A DNA stretch of 64,000 nt. Source: DATMRF01 sp035566435. Its GTDB lineage: Bacteria; Verrucomicrobiota; Verrucomicrobiia; Limisphaerales; UBA8199. Under the pieces are notes generated by a model, which was not told the DNA's origin, made no database searches, and saw only the letters and a program-made list of their open reading frames with translations. Positions 42,762 to 50,777 of the stretch are shown here, piece by piece; positions within the stretch are counted from its first letter, which is position 1, and each line of letters starts with the position of its first letter. Made by a program: the position numbers and the translations under genes. The stretch is from assembly GCA_035566435.1 (NCBI GenBank), contig DATMRF010000034.1:124001-188000 (forward strand), written 5' to 3'.

Positions 42762-44258
42762 TCAGGCCGCCAACTCTTCCTCAAATTCCACTATCTCCTT
42801 AATCTGCGTCAGAAACCATCGATCGATCTTCGTCAGCTGAAAAATTTCCTCAAGGCTCAAACCTGCTCGCAGCGCGTGGCGAAGAAAGAAAATGCGCTCG
42901 GCGTTCGGCACGCTCAGCTTTTGCACGATGAGGTCGCGCGGGAAAATGTCCCGGTCACCAAAGACCTTGTCACCGAACCGCCAGGGCTTGCCGTCGCCGC
43001 CGAGACCCGAACGTCCGATCTCCAGTGAGCGCAGCGCCTTTTGCAGCGACTCCTTGAAGGTTCGCCCGATGGCCATCGCTTCCCCCACGCTTTTCATTTG
43101 CGTATTCAGCGTCGGGTCCGCTTGCGAAAACTTCTCGAAGGCGAAGCGCGGCACTTTGGTGACCACGTAGTCAATGGTCGGCTCAAAGCTGGCCGGGGTT
43201 TCGCGGGTAATGTCGTTGCGGATTTCGTCCAGCAGGTAGCCGACCGCCAGTTTCGCCGCGATTTTGGCGATGGGGAAGCCGGTAGCTTTCGAGGCCAGCG
43301 CCGACGACCGCGAAACCCGCGGGTTCATCTCGATGATAACCATTCGTCCATTGTCCGGGTTGACCGCGAATTGGATGTTCGAACCGCCTGTTTCGACGCC
43401 GACCGCGCGAATCACCGCGAACGAGGCGTCGCGCATGATCTGAAATTCCTTGTCCGTGAGGGTCTGGATAGGTGCCACCGTGATCGAGTCGCCGGTGTGG
43501 ACGCCCATTGGGTCGAAGTTTTCAATGGAACAGATGATGACGCAGTTATCCTTCCGGTCGCGCATCACTTCCATCTCGAATTCTTTCCAGCCCAACAGCG
43601 ACTCCTCGATCAGGATTTCAGACACGGGCGAGAGCTCGAGGCCTCGTTTGGCCATTTCGTCAAATTCCTCCCGGTTATAACCAATGCCGCCGCCGGTACC
43701 TCCCAGCGTGAACGCAGGCCGAATGATGAGCGGCAAGCGGCCAATTCGGTCGGCAATTTGACGGGCTTCGTCGAGGGTGTGCGCCGTGCCGCTGACCGGC
43801 ACATCCAGCCCGATGGAAATCATGAGGTCCTTGAACACCTGCCGGTCTTCGCCGCGCTCGATCGCCTGCGCGTTCGCGCCGATCATCTCGATCCCGTATT
43901 TCTGCAGGGTGCCGCGACGATAGAGAGCCATGGCGGTGTTGAGGGCCGTCTGGCCGCCGAGAGTCGGGAGCAAAACCAGCTTGCCTTGCGCCCCAATCCG
44001 CTTCATCTCCCCGGTCTCGCGCTCGATGATTTTCTCGACACACTCCGCCGTAATCGGCTCGATGTAAGTTCGGTCGGCGAACTCCGGGTCGGTCATGATC
44101 GTCGCGGGGTTCGAATTGACCAGAATGACCCGGTAGCCCTCTTCCCTGAGCGCTTTGCAGGCCTGGGTGCCTGAATAATCGAATTCACACGCCTGCCCGA
44201 TGATGATCGGGCCGGCGCCAATGATGAGGACGGAATGAATGTCGGTGCGCTTCGGCAT
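42762..44258 (-). CDS. carB: Carbamoyl-phosphate synthase large chain, N-terminal half
   Basis: 498 residues, about half of the normal 1070. It contains the first ATP-grasp unit (carboxyphosphate) with P-T-L-G-G-Q-T-A-L-N, R-P-A-F-T-L-G-G-T-G-G-G-I, and E-M-N-P-R-V-S-R-S-S-A-L-A-S-K, plus the start of the oligomerisation domain, and stops at Q-I-K-E-I-V-E-F-E-E-E-L. The C-terminal carbamate half is not in the window. Some archaea and Aquifex encode CarB as two proteins, with the first about 480-560 long, so a natural split is possible. The alternative is a truncation near a helicase fragment. Confidence 0.85.
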   Translation of the reverse strand: MPKRTDIHSVLIIGAGPIIIGQACEFDYSGTQACKALREEGYRVILVNSNPATIMTDPEFADRTYIEPITAECVEKIIERETGEMKRIGAQGKLVLLPTLGGQTALNTAMALYRRGTLQKYGIEMIGANAQAIERGEDRQVFKDLMISIGLDVPVSGTAHTLDEARQIADRIGRLPLIIRPAFTLGGTGGGIGYNREEFDEMAKRGLELSPVSEILIEESLLGWKEFEMEVMRDRKDNCVIICSIENFDPMGVHTGDSITVAPIQTLTDKEFQIMRDASFAVIRAVGVETGGSNIQFAVNPDNGRMVIIEMNPRVSRSSALASKATGFPIAKIAAKLAVGYLLDEIRNDITRETPASFEPTIDYVVTKVPRFAFEKFSQADPTLNTQMKSVGEAMAIGRTFKESLQKALRSLEIGRSGLGGDGKPWRFGDKVFGDRDIFPRDLIVQKLSVPNAERIFFLRHALRAGLSLEEIFQLTKIDRWFLTQIKEIVEFEEELAA

Positions 44259-44660
44259 ACGGGCCGCGAGAATTAACTACATCCCGCCCTCGTTGTCAGC
44301 TTTTTTGCGCGCACTGTAGGAGACGACGTAAGGAGTCTCTAATGAAAATATCCGCGGTAAAAATCTCCCGTTTGCTGCCCTTCCGCTCTGCGCTCATCGC
44401 AGTTTTGTCTCCAAGGATGAAGGAATTCGCACGAGATTCTTCTAATCGTCAGCCTTTGGGTTCTCTGCGCTCATCGCGGCTCTGCGGTTTATCTGTTCGG
44501 CGGATTTGGTTGCGGCTCGACCGCTCTATGTCTCTGCAGTTTACTGGAATCCGCGACCTCGACACGCCTCGGTCCCAGGATGAGGAATTCTTGTGCCTTT
44601 TCGCAGCTTTTTGTAACCATTCTCCCGCACCCCACTCGGCGCCCTCCCTCCCCATCGCCG
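44259..44660. repeat. Intergenic region with dispersed repeats, 402 bp
   Basis: Between carB and ruvB. It contains the 26-bp TGTAGGAGACGACGTAAGG-type repeat at 44315-44340, and a duplicated unit: TCTGCGCTCATCGC at 44387-44400 and 44464-44477, and GGATGAAGGAATTC/GGATGAGGAATTC at 44413-44428 and 44575-44590. No coding sequence is convincing. Confidence 0.7.
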
Positions 44661-45680
44661 CTAAAGCAAACTCGGCTGTCTCCCTTTGTCCGGTTGAAGT
44701 TTCAGCTTCTTATAGCTTAGCTCCGTAGCCACTCGCCCCTGGGGTGTGCGCTTCAGGTAACCCTCCATGATTAGGTAAGGTTCATAGACCTCTTCCAGCG
44801 TGTCGGGCTCCTCCCCCACCGCGACCGCCAGCGAACTGACCCCCACCGGCCCCCCGCCGAACTTCACGATCACGGCCTCCAGGATGCGTTTATCCATCTC
44901 GTCCAGACCGTTTTCATCGATCTCGAGCATGGCGAGCGCTTTGTCGGCGATCTCGGCTGTAATGCGGCCTTCGTGCTTCACCTGCGCATAATCCCGGACG
45001 CGCCGAAGCAGGTTGTTCACGATGCGCGGCGTGCCCCGGCTGCGCCGGGCAATCTCGTGCGCCCCCTTGCCTTCCATTTCCACGTTCAGCAGCCGCGCCG
45101 AGCGCAGCACGATTTCTTGCAGTTGGTCGGTTTGGTAGTAGTCCAGCCGCTCCCGGATGGGGAACCGCGTCAGCAACGGCGCGGTCAGCAGCCCGCTGCG
45201 AGTCGTCGCCCCGATGAGCGTGAACCGGGGCAGGTTGAGGCGCACGCTCCGGGCGTTCGGCCCCTGGTCGATGATGATATCCAGCTTGTAATCCTCCATC
45301 GCGGGGTAAAGGTATTCCTCGATGGTCTTCTGCAGGCGATGAATCTCGTCGATGAACAGCACATCGCCCTCCTCGAGATTGGTCAGCAGGCCGGCGAGGT
45401 CGCCCGCTTTTTCGATGGTCGGCCCGCTCGTGCATTTGAGGCTGGCCCCCATTGCCTTGGAGAGGATGTGCGCCAGAGTCGTTTTGCCCAGCCCGGGCGG
45501 GCCGTTCAGAAGGATGTGGTCAATCGGTTCACCCCGCTGCTTCGCGGCCGCCACCGTGATCTCCAGGCGCTCCTTCACTTTGGCCTGGCCGGTGAACTCG
45601 GAAAACAGCGACGGGCGCAGGGTCATCTCCAGCGCTACGTCCGGCTTCGCCACCACCTCTGAGATTATCCGCTCAGCCAT
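44661..45680 (-). CDS. ruvB: Holliday junction branch migration ATPase RuvB
   Basis: 339 residues from ATG 45680 (a TTG at 45686 adds two). Walker A G-P-P-G-L-G-K-T, Walker B F-I-D-E-I-H-R-L, sensor segment G-A-T-T-R-S-G-L-L, and arginine finger region T-R-F-P-I-R-E-R-L, then the winged-helix domain. RuvB drives branch migration together with RuvA; neither ruvA nor ruvC is adjacent. Confidence 0.96.
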   Translation of the reverse strand: MAERIISEVVAKPDVALEMTLRPSLFSEFTGQAKVKERLEITVAAAKQRGEPIDHILLNGPPGLGKTTLAHILSKAMGASLKCTSGPTIEKAGDLAGLLTNLEEGDVLFIDEIHRLQKTIEEYLYPAMEDYKLDIIIDQGPNARSVRLNLPRFTLIGATTRSGLLTAPLLTRFPIRERLDYYQTDQLQEIVLRSARLLNVEMEGKGAHEIARRSRGTPRIVNNLLRRVRDYAQVKHEGRITAEIADKALAMLEIDENGLDEMDKRILEAVIVKFGGGPVGVSSLAVAVGEEPDTLEEVYEPYLIMEGYLKRTPQGRVATELSYKKLKLQPDKGRQPSLL

Positions 45681-45753
45681 GCTCAAAGGATGGTCAAAGA
45701 CCCCGGCGGCGCAAGCGGGAACTCGCCGAACCTGTCCGAGAAGACACCAGCCA

Positions 45754-45779
45754 TGTAGGAGACGACGTAAGGAATCTCT
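45754..45779 (+). repeat. GTAGGAG-CGACGTAAGG dispersed repeat
   Basis: 26 bp, identical to the copy at 44315-44340 except for one base (G to A). Further copies: 46868-46890 on the minus strand, and 52392-52412 with 52441-52465, which form an inverted pair. It lies in the 185-bp gap between ruvB and the following unknown gene. Confidence 0.8.
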
Positions 45780-45865
45780 GTTCTCCCGTCAGAAAAAGAA
45801 ATATCCCGCCGACCCACCCTGACGGATAAAGGATGGGCCTAACGGATAACGCCCTGTGGCGAGCA

Positions 45866-46861
45866 TCACTTCTTGAGAGTGGCAAAGGTGCGGCGGATGG
45901 CCGCCTTGTCCGAAGCGGTCAAAGGGAGATTCCGCAAGGCCCACGTCCCGATTTCGCGCAACCGCGCTCGCGCTTCATCGCTGGCGCGGGCGCGATCCGG
46001 GGGATGCAGGACGTTGTCAGGGGGAAACCATTCGGTGGGTTTGTAGTCGAAAAGGACTTCCACCAAAGCGAGGCCAAGGTTCGTAGAGAGGCCCGCTGCC
46101 AGCAGAGTCTGGCACGAGCGCAGCAAAGCCGCGACGTCACGATGCGTCAGCACACTGCCGCGGAGCCAATCGGTTTTGTCTTCATCGGAAAAAAGGCTGC
46201 TCAGCATCTTCTTTTCAAAAAGCGCCAGCGCCGGAGCACTGGCGTTTTCGACCAGGGCCTCGATGGTGAGCGAGGCAAAACCATCACCGGGCTGGCAGTG
46301 CTGGTCCCAAAACGCCACCAATTCAACCGGCGCTGGCCGCGCACCGGCAGAGGCGCGGAGCAGCGCGTCGGTACGGTCCCGAGCCCGATTAAAACCAGAG
46401 TCTTTGGTCAGGGCCAAGAGAACCTGTCTCGCAGTGGGAGCAGAATTCGAGCTCAAGGTTTGAAGGATGAGGAACAGGGCTCCCGGCTGCCGCTCGCCTC
46501 GCGAGCGCTTCGGCGGTGCCAGGCGCGAGAGAAATTCTTCGCTGAGCAACTCCTCGCGAAGCCGGACGTGGTCGGCAGGCAGGGTGCTCCCCGCCCAGAC
46601 CAGCGCGGCAGAGGTCGAGACGACGGTCAGGGTGTTCTCGTCCGAACCGGCCTGATCCGCCCGAAGCGGCACGGCGGAAAGCAGGAACAGGAGCAAGCCG
46701 GCAGCGAGCAAGAGGCGCTGACTCACTGGTGGACCCGCCAGGGCGTGGGGTCCGAGCAAGCGGCTGGGAGGTCCCGTTGCGGCGAAGCGGCTTGGGACGT
46801 GTTTGGAAACTGCAGGAGCCGGCGTGAGGAGGCTTTTGGGTATGGCGGTGACTGTGGGCAT
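45866..46861 (-). CDS. Exported member of a paralogous unknown pair
   Basis: 331 residues from ATG 46861; a GTG at 46726 would begin exactly at a signal peptide (SQRLLLAAGLLLFLLSAVPLRA), so the start is unsure. The body is helical and shares clear similarity with the next gene (46913-47731): P-V-E-L-V-A-F-W-D-Q-H-C-Q-P-G-D-G-F, S-V-L-T-H-R-D, and V-E-V-L-F-D-Y-K-P-T-E-W-F. Ankyrin-like or HEAT-like repeats are possible. No catalytic motif. Together with its paralogue it may be an immunity or partner pair for the metzincin upstream. Confidence 0.6.
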   Translation of the reverse strand: MPTVTAIPKSLLTPAPAVSKHVPSRFAATGPPSRLLGPHALAGPPVSQRLLLAAGLLLFLLSAVPLRADQAGSDENTLTVVSTSAALVWAGSTLPADHVRLREELLSEEFLSRLAPPKRSRGERQPGALFLILQTLSSNSAPTARQVLLALTKDSGFNRARDRTDALLRASAGARPAPVELVAFWDQHCQPGDGFASLTIEALVENASAPALALFEKKMLSSLFSDEDKTDWLRGSVLTHRDVAALLRSCQTLLAAGLSTNLGLALVEVLFDYKPTEWFPPDNVLHPPDRARASDEARARLREIGTWALRNLPLTASDKAAIRRTFATLKK

Positions 46862-46867
46862 TTCAGC

Positions 46868-46890
46868 CTTCCTTACGTCGGCTCCTGCCA
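46868..46890 (-). repeat. GTAGGAG-type repeat, minus strand copy
   Basis: Read on the minus strand this is GGCAGGAGCCGACGTAAGGAAG, matching the family at 44315, 45754 and 52392. It lies within the 51-bp gap between the two paralogous unknown genes. Confidence 0.75.
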
Positions 46891-46912
46891 TGCAAATAAT
46901 TCTCAAACACAC

Positions 46913-47731
46913 TTAAGGCGAATTTCCTTTTCGTCGCCATGCCTCCAGCTCGGACCTGATCTTTGCGGCAAGGTCTTCCGGAGGCTTGAGGTTGGCCAAG
47001 GCAAACTCGCCCACTTTTTCGAGAACGGCGCCTCCCTCCAGGCCGAGGGCGGCCCGCGAAGGAGGACACAGGACGGTGGCCGGAGCGAACCATTCCTGCG
47101 GTTTATAATCAAAGAGCACCTCCACCAAGGGCACTCGCAAAGGGCCGGACAAACCTGCACGCAGCACGTCGTGGCAAGCGTTCAGCAAGAGCGCATCGTT
47201 GCGATGGGTCAGTATGCTCGAGCGCATCCAATTAAGCTTCTCCTCCTCCTCAAATCGCGTGTCCCGCATCTTGGCGGCGAGCAACGCAATGGCGGGAGCG
47301 CTGCCATTATCGACCAGCGCCTCAACGGTAAGGTTGCCAAAGCCATCCTGCGGTTGACAGTGCGCGTCCCAGAATTTGACCAATTCCGGTGGAGCGGGAC
47401 GAATCGGCGCGCAGGCCACAATGAGCAGGTCAACGCGGGCCGCCGAGCCGACAAAAACCTCGCTGCGGGTCAAGGTCAGCAGCGTGGCGTGCGCCGGTTG
47501 GGGCTTGCCGTTCGAGAGTTCGTCGAGGACCTGCCGGATATTCAGCGATTTGACCCAGCCGAGGTATGCTTCCCGGGAATCCAGACGGAGGAGAAACTCC
47601 TGGGATTCCAAACTTGCCAGCAACTGACGATGGTCGTCGCGGTTCTCGCTATGCGCCAAGGTAACAGCCGCCTCAGTTAATTGTCCTGGGTCCTTGGAAG
47701 TACCCAGGATGGCGGAGAGATTGTCGGGCAT
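46913..47731 (-). CDS. Cytosolic member of the paralogous unknown pair
   Basis: 272 residues. It lacks a signal peptide, in contrast to its downstream neighbour, with which it shares L-V-K-F-W-D-A-H-C-Q-P-Q-D-G-F, S-I-L-T-H-R-N and P-L-V-E-V-L-F-D-Y-K-P-Q-E-W-F. The two are tandem duplicates that differ in location. It begins 23 bp downstream of the metzincin-like gene on the same strand. The family is unknown to me. Confidence 0.7.
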   Translation of the reverse strand: MPDNLSAILGTSKDPGQLTEAAVTLAHSENRDDHRQLLASLESQEFLLRLDSREAYLGWVKSLNIRQVLDELSNGKPQPAHATLLTLTRSEVFVGSAARVDLLIVACAPIRPAPPELVKFWDAHCQPQDGFGNLTVEALVDNGSAPAIALLAAKMRDTRFEEEEKLNWMRSSILTHRNDALLLNACHDVLRAGLSGPLRVPLVEVLFDYKPQEWFAPATVLCPPSRAALGLEGGAVLEKVGEFALANLKPPEDLAAKIRSELEAWRRKGNSP

Positions 47732-47754
47732 GATCGGTTTCTCCTATGGCCGTG

Positions 47755-49410
47755 TCACGGCGGAATGATCGGGCTCTGGCGCGCCGCCTTGGCCTGGATG
47801 ATATCGAAATCCTGCGCAATCGTGGTCGGATTGTTCCAGTGCATAACGTTTTGCGCCGGCGGGTGGTTGACGTTATCGTTGAACGGCGAGGCAGGGGTAT
47901 CCACGCGGTGGGCCAGATTCAAGTTGTGGCCGAACTCGTGAGCGATGGTGCCGGCGTAAGTTTGCATGTCGGCGAGTTTGGAAGGGTCGCCGTTGGGACC
48001 ATCGGTAACGTACATGCTCACTAAGTTGGGATGGCCGGGACGAAGCCGCGCCGCCAGCAAGGTCATGACTACCGGCGAAGCGGCGGTATCCGGCTTAACG
48101 CCGGAAGGAACTTTCCAGGAGGAACTGGGGCTTCCGTTATCGGTGATCGTGGCCCCGGCCCCGCTGGCTGGATAGGCGTCGGCCGCTCCGAGGTTGCCGC
48201 TGACATCGGAATGGATGTAGGCGAAATTCATCACGTTGGCGCGGTAGTTGAGCTTAGTGGCGGCCATGAAACCCGTTACACCAACATTGCGCGTCAAACC
48301 CGCCCCACAGGCAATGCGGAAGATGCCGGGAATGGTCGTTGCCCTGGCCCCGTCCTTGGTCGAGGTGTCCGTATCCGGCACCAATTCCACAGCCAACTGG
48401 CGCAGGAACCGATTGGCGATGGCCAGGTGGTCCCGCACATTCCCCGGAGTCGCGCGTGGCCGGGAGTCCTCGGCTGGACCGTTGAGGATGTTGAAGCGGC
48501 AGGGAATCTTTTTGACCTCGCCCACCAGCGCGCGGTATTCGCCCATCAAGTTCCCCTGAAACCGGCATTCGAGTTTCACCTCACCGGCGGACTTGCCATA
48601 GACCAGAATCTTGCGCCCGCAGGCCGGGCCCACGAAACCCACTGAACCGCCAGAAATGGCCGTTGCGGTCCATTTCAAACGCGCATCGTCGTCGGTGAAA
48701 TTATGCAGCGGCGCTCGGTAATAGGTGAATTCGATTTTGGCCGCGGTGTTCGCGTTCGCGGCCGCCGGCTGAAGGATAGGAATCACTGCCGGATTGGGGA
48801 CGATATTAATCGCATCGCCGGGGTTGATGGGCGGCACGGCGGCGCCGTTGAGCACGGGCGCGGGAGCCCCGGGCGGGAACGCGGGACGCGGCGGCAACAC
48901 CGCCGCCGCTGGGACTGGCCGGATGGGGCAGAACTCGATGCGTTCGACCAGGGCGGCGCCGGAAACGGTGTTGCAAGCAAGGCTGCCGTTGGCCTCCCGG
49001 CAGGCGAAAATCGAATCCGGCGGATGAAAGCCAAACGCTCCCTCGACTTCAAGCTCGACTCTCCATTCGATGAAGAGAAACCGGTTCGTTGATTGGTAGT
49101 TTTGCTGGACCCACGGCTTCTTGACCTTGTAACTGAATCCCCCCAAATCGTCATCTGAGAAAAATCGTTTGCGTTTGCAAAGGAAGGAGACCTGCACCTC
49201 GGTTTTGGTCAAAACGTTCACCAGGCCGGACCATTGGTCCGCGGGCAGCTCGATCCAGGCATTGGGGCTGGCAGTGAATTTGGTGGAAGCATTGCCGGCG
49301 GGCCTGCCGTCAACCATCGCGGTAAAGACCAGGTCCCCGGTGCCGGACCACCCGCTCTTGGTGGTCAGCACGCGGCCGAAGATGATTTTGATTTTAGGCG
49401 GACCTGGCAT
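47755..49410 (-). CDS. Metzincin-like zinc metalloprotease without signal peptide
   Basis: 551 residues. Near the C-terminus is A-H-E-F-G-H-N-L-N-L-A-H-R, the long zinc motif HExxHxxNLxH, followed about 20 residues on by N-V-M-H-W-N, which may be a Met-turn. The N-terminal two thirds are beta-rich with Pro-rich linkers and several Cys. There is no N-terminal signal, so export would need another route. It follows a LysM/peptidoglycan-binding gene by 54 bp, and a pair of paralogues follows it. This resembles an effector cassette. No similarity to known effectors is claimed. Confidence 0.7.
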   Translation of the reverse strand: MPGPPKIKIIFGRVLTTKSGWSGTGDLVFTAMVDGRPAGNASTKFTASPNAWIELPADQWSGLVNVLTKTEVQVSFLCKRKRFFSDDDLGGFSYKVKKPWVQQNYQSTNRFLFIEWRVELEVEGAFGFHPPDSIFACREANGSLACNTVSGAALVERIEFCPIRPVPAAAVLPPRPAFPPGAPAPVLNGAAVPPINPGDAINIVPNPAVIPILQPAAANANTAAKIEFTYYRAPLHNFTDDDARLKWTATAISGGSVGFVGPACGRKILVYGKSAGEVKLECRFQGNLMGEYRALVGEVKKIPCRFNILNGPAEDSRPRATPGNVRDHLAIANRFLRQLAVELVPDTDTSTKDGARATTIPGIFRIACGAGLTRNVGVTGFMAATKLNYRANVMNFAYIHSDVSGNLGAADAYPASGAGATITDNGSPSSSWKVPSGVKPDTAASPVVMTLLAARLRPGHPNLVSMYVTDGPNGDPSKLADMQTYAGTIAHEFGHNLNLAHRVDTPASPFNDNVNHPPAQNVMHWNNPTTIAQDFDIIQAKAARQSPIIPP

Positions 49411-49464
49411 TAAGCAATCACGACTGGAGCGGTTCCTCGAGTAAAGAGCGGCCTGTGGAAAACG

Positions 49465-50202
49465 TTAGCTGCCATGTACCTCTTTGAGTTTGTTCTTGGT
49501 ATTGTCATCGAACTCTCCGGTGGCGCTCAGTCCGGAGTCGGTTTGAAAAGCCGTCAACGCGGCCGCGAAACCGGGCGAAGGGTTATCGTCCGTGCCGCCG
49601 CAGTCATATCCCAGGTTGTAGAGACGTTGCTTGGCTCCGCTGATGGTATCGTACGGGGCCAACGCCCCCAGCGTCAGGTCGAATGAAAGCTCGTTCGCCG
49701 TGCCTCGCTCCATGGTCAACGTCCCTTTTTGCGCGTTGGGAGGGATCTTAGCTTCGAGCATGCCATCGCCATTGGTGTGGCCGGTCAAGACCTTGCCATC
49801 CACGACCAGATAATAGGCGGCATTGGCCCAAGGAGTGCTGGGAGCCGGTTTCGGCGGGTCCGGGTCCTCGGAACTGACATGCAGTGCATCTGGCGCTGGA
49901 GCTGGCGCGCTTTGGGGGGGAGCCGATGACGATTTGGGCGGCTTGAGCAGCTTTATTTTGCACTTGGCCGGGACCCCTTTGAGCTTAAAAGACCATCGCT
50001 TTTCCGTGGCGCAGGATTCTTCCTTGAGGCGGAGGTCCGGGATGTGGACCACATCGCCTTCCTTGAGGACGTTGGGGTCTTTGCGCAGCGATTTCAGGTT
50101 GGAGTTGGCGCCATCGTTCCAAAGCGTTTGCCAAAAGAAACCGTGGCTAAACGCAATGCTGCTGATGCAATCTCCCTGCTGGACTGTGTAATCTTCCGGC
50201 AT
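49465..50202 (-). CDS. LysM and peptidoglycan-binding domain protein
   Basis: 245 residues. The N-terminal LysM-like domain (YTVQQGDCISSIAFSHG, then a D-V-V-H-I-P end) is followed by a charged segment, a Pro/Ala/Ser-rich linker and a beta domain, and the C-terminal 60 residues form a peptidoglycan-binding type 1 fold (G-A-K-Q-R-L-Y-N-L-G-Y-D-C...A-F-Q-T-D-S-G-L). No signal peptide. Proteins with this build are often encoded beside type VI or other contractile injection genes; none is seen here. Its likely role is to deliver or anchor the next gene's product at the cell wall. Confidence 0.75.
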   Translation of the reverse strand: MPEDYTVQQGDCISSIAFSHGFFWQTLWNDGANSNLKSLRKDPNVLKEGDVVHIPDLRLKEESCATEKRWSFKLKGVPAKCKIKLLKPPKSSSAPPQSAPAPAPDALHVSSEDPDPPKPAPSTPWANAAYYLVVDGKVLTGHTNGDGMLEAKIPPNAQKGTLTMERGTANELSFDLTLGALAPYDTISGAKQRLYNLGYDCGGTDDNPSPGFAAALTAFQTDSGLSATGEFDDNTKNKLKEVHGS

Positions 50203-50302
50203 CGATGCTGCGTGCTGGCTCGAATGGTTCTCTGGTAACCAAGCTAGTTTACGGAGTTCTCCCTTGAACGCAAGCCGTCACACCATTGCACTCGCATAAA
50301 AG

Positions 50303-50356
50303 TGATAGGAAATTGCTTTTTGGCGCGCGACATGTATTTGACGCTGCGCGGGCGAA
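50303..50356. repeat. Left copy of 53-bp direct repeat
   Basis: Begins TGATAGGAAATTGCTTTTTG and continues through GACATGTA and TGACGCTGCGCGGG. The right copy is at 52339-52391, with four or five differences. The two flank the GH5 remnant and the sulfatase gene (about 2 kb). Confidence 0.85.
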
Positions 50357-50357
50357 C

Positions 50358-50777
50358 CTATAACCTTAGCAGCTCCAGCATCTTGCGGTCCAGCTTGTGC
50401 CCGCGGAAATCCTCGTGCTGAACATCCTCGCGCTGGCTGTCGAGCACGCCAAAACTGCCGCGCAAATTCCACTGCGCCCAGCCCTAGCCGGCCTCCCGGC
50501 ACAGCACGAGATTGTCCTGCATGAAAGCCAGCGTGACCGCGTGGGGCGTCCGGTTGAACACCCCCCATTCACCCACGTGCACGCCGACGCCTTGCTTTTC
50601 CAGGTCTTTCCAGGGCTGGATGCGTTCAGCCCGTAGCAGTTGCTTGTCGATCGTTTTGTTCCCTTCCTTGAGCGGCCAGGTCGGCTCCGGCCAGCCTTCG
50701 CCCCGAACCGAGCTCGCTTTTGAGTCGACATCGCTCGCAGCTTCCGCTGAACTTCCGCTGATTTCTGAGACATTGCG
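50358..50777 (-). pseudogene. C-terminal remnant of a GH5-type glycosidase
   Basis: One minus-strand frame reads G-W-P-E-P-T-W-P-L-K, then V-H-V-G-E-W-G-V-F-N, C-R-E-A-G-stop-G-W-A-Q-W-N-L-R-G-S-F-G-V-L-D-S and K-L-D-R-K-M-L-E-L-L. This is the C-terminal third of a GH5 cellulase-like enzyme, with the nucleophile region G-E-W and the final W. The stop codon TAG at 50484-50486 replaces an expected Trp (TGG). The 5' part is missing, replaced by the divergent sulfatase gene. It cannot make a working enzyme. Confidence 0.7.

Noticed and set aside
45833..47680. Plus-strand frame of 615 codons opposite the paralogous pair
   Set aside because: Shadow; the opposite strand shows two mutually similar proteins with clear starts.
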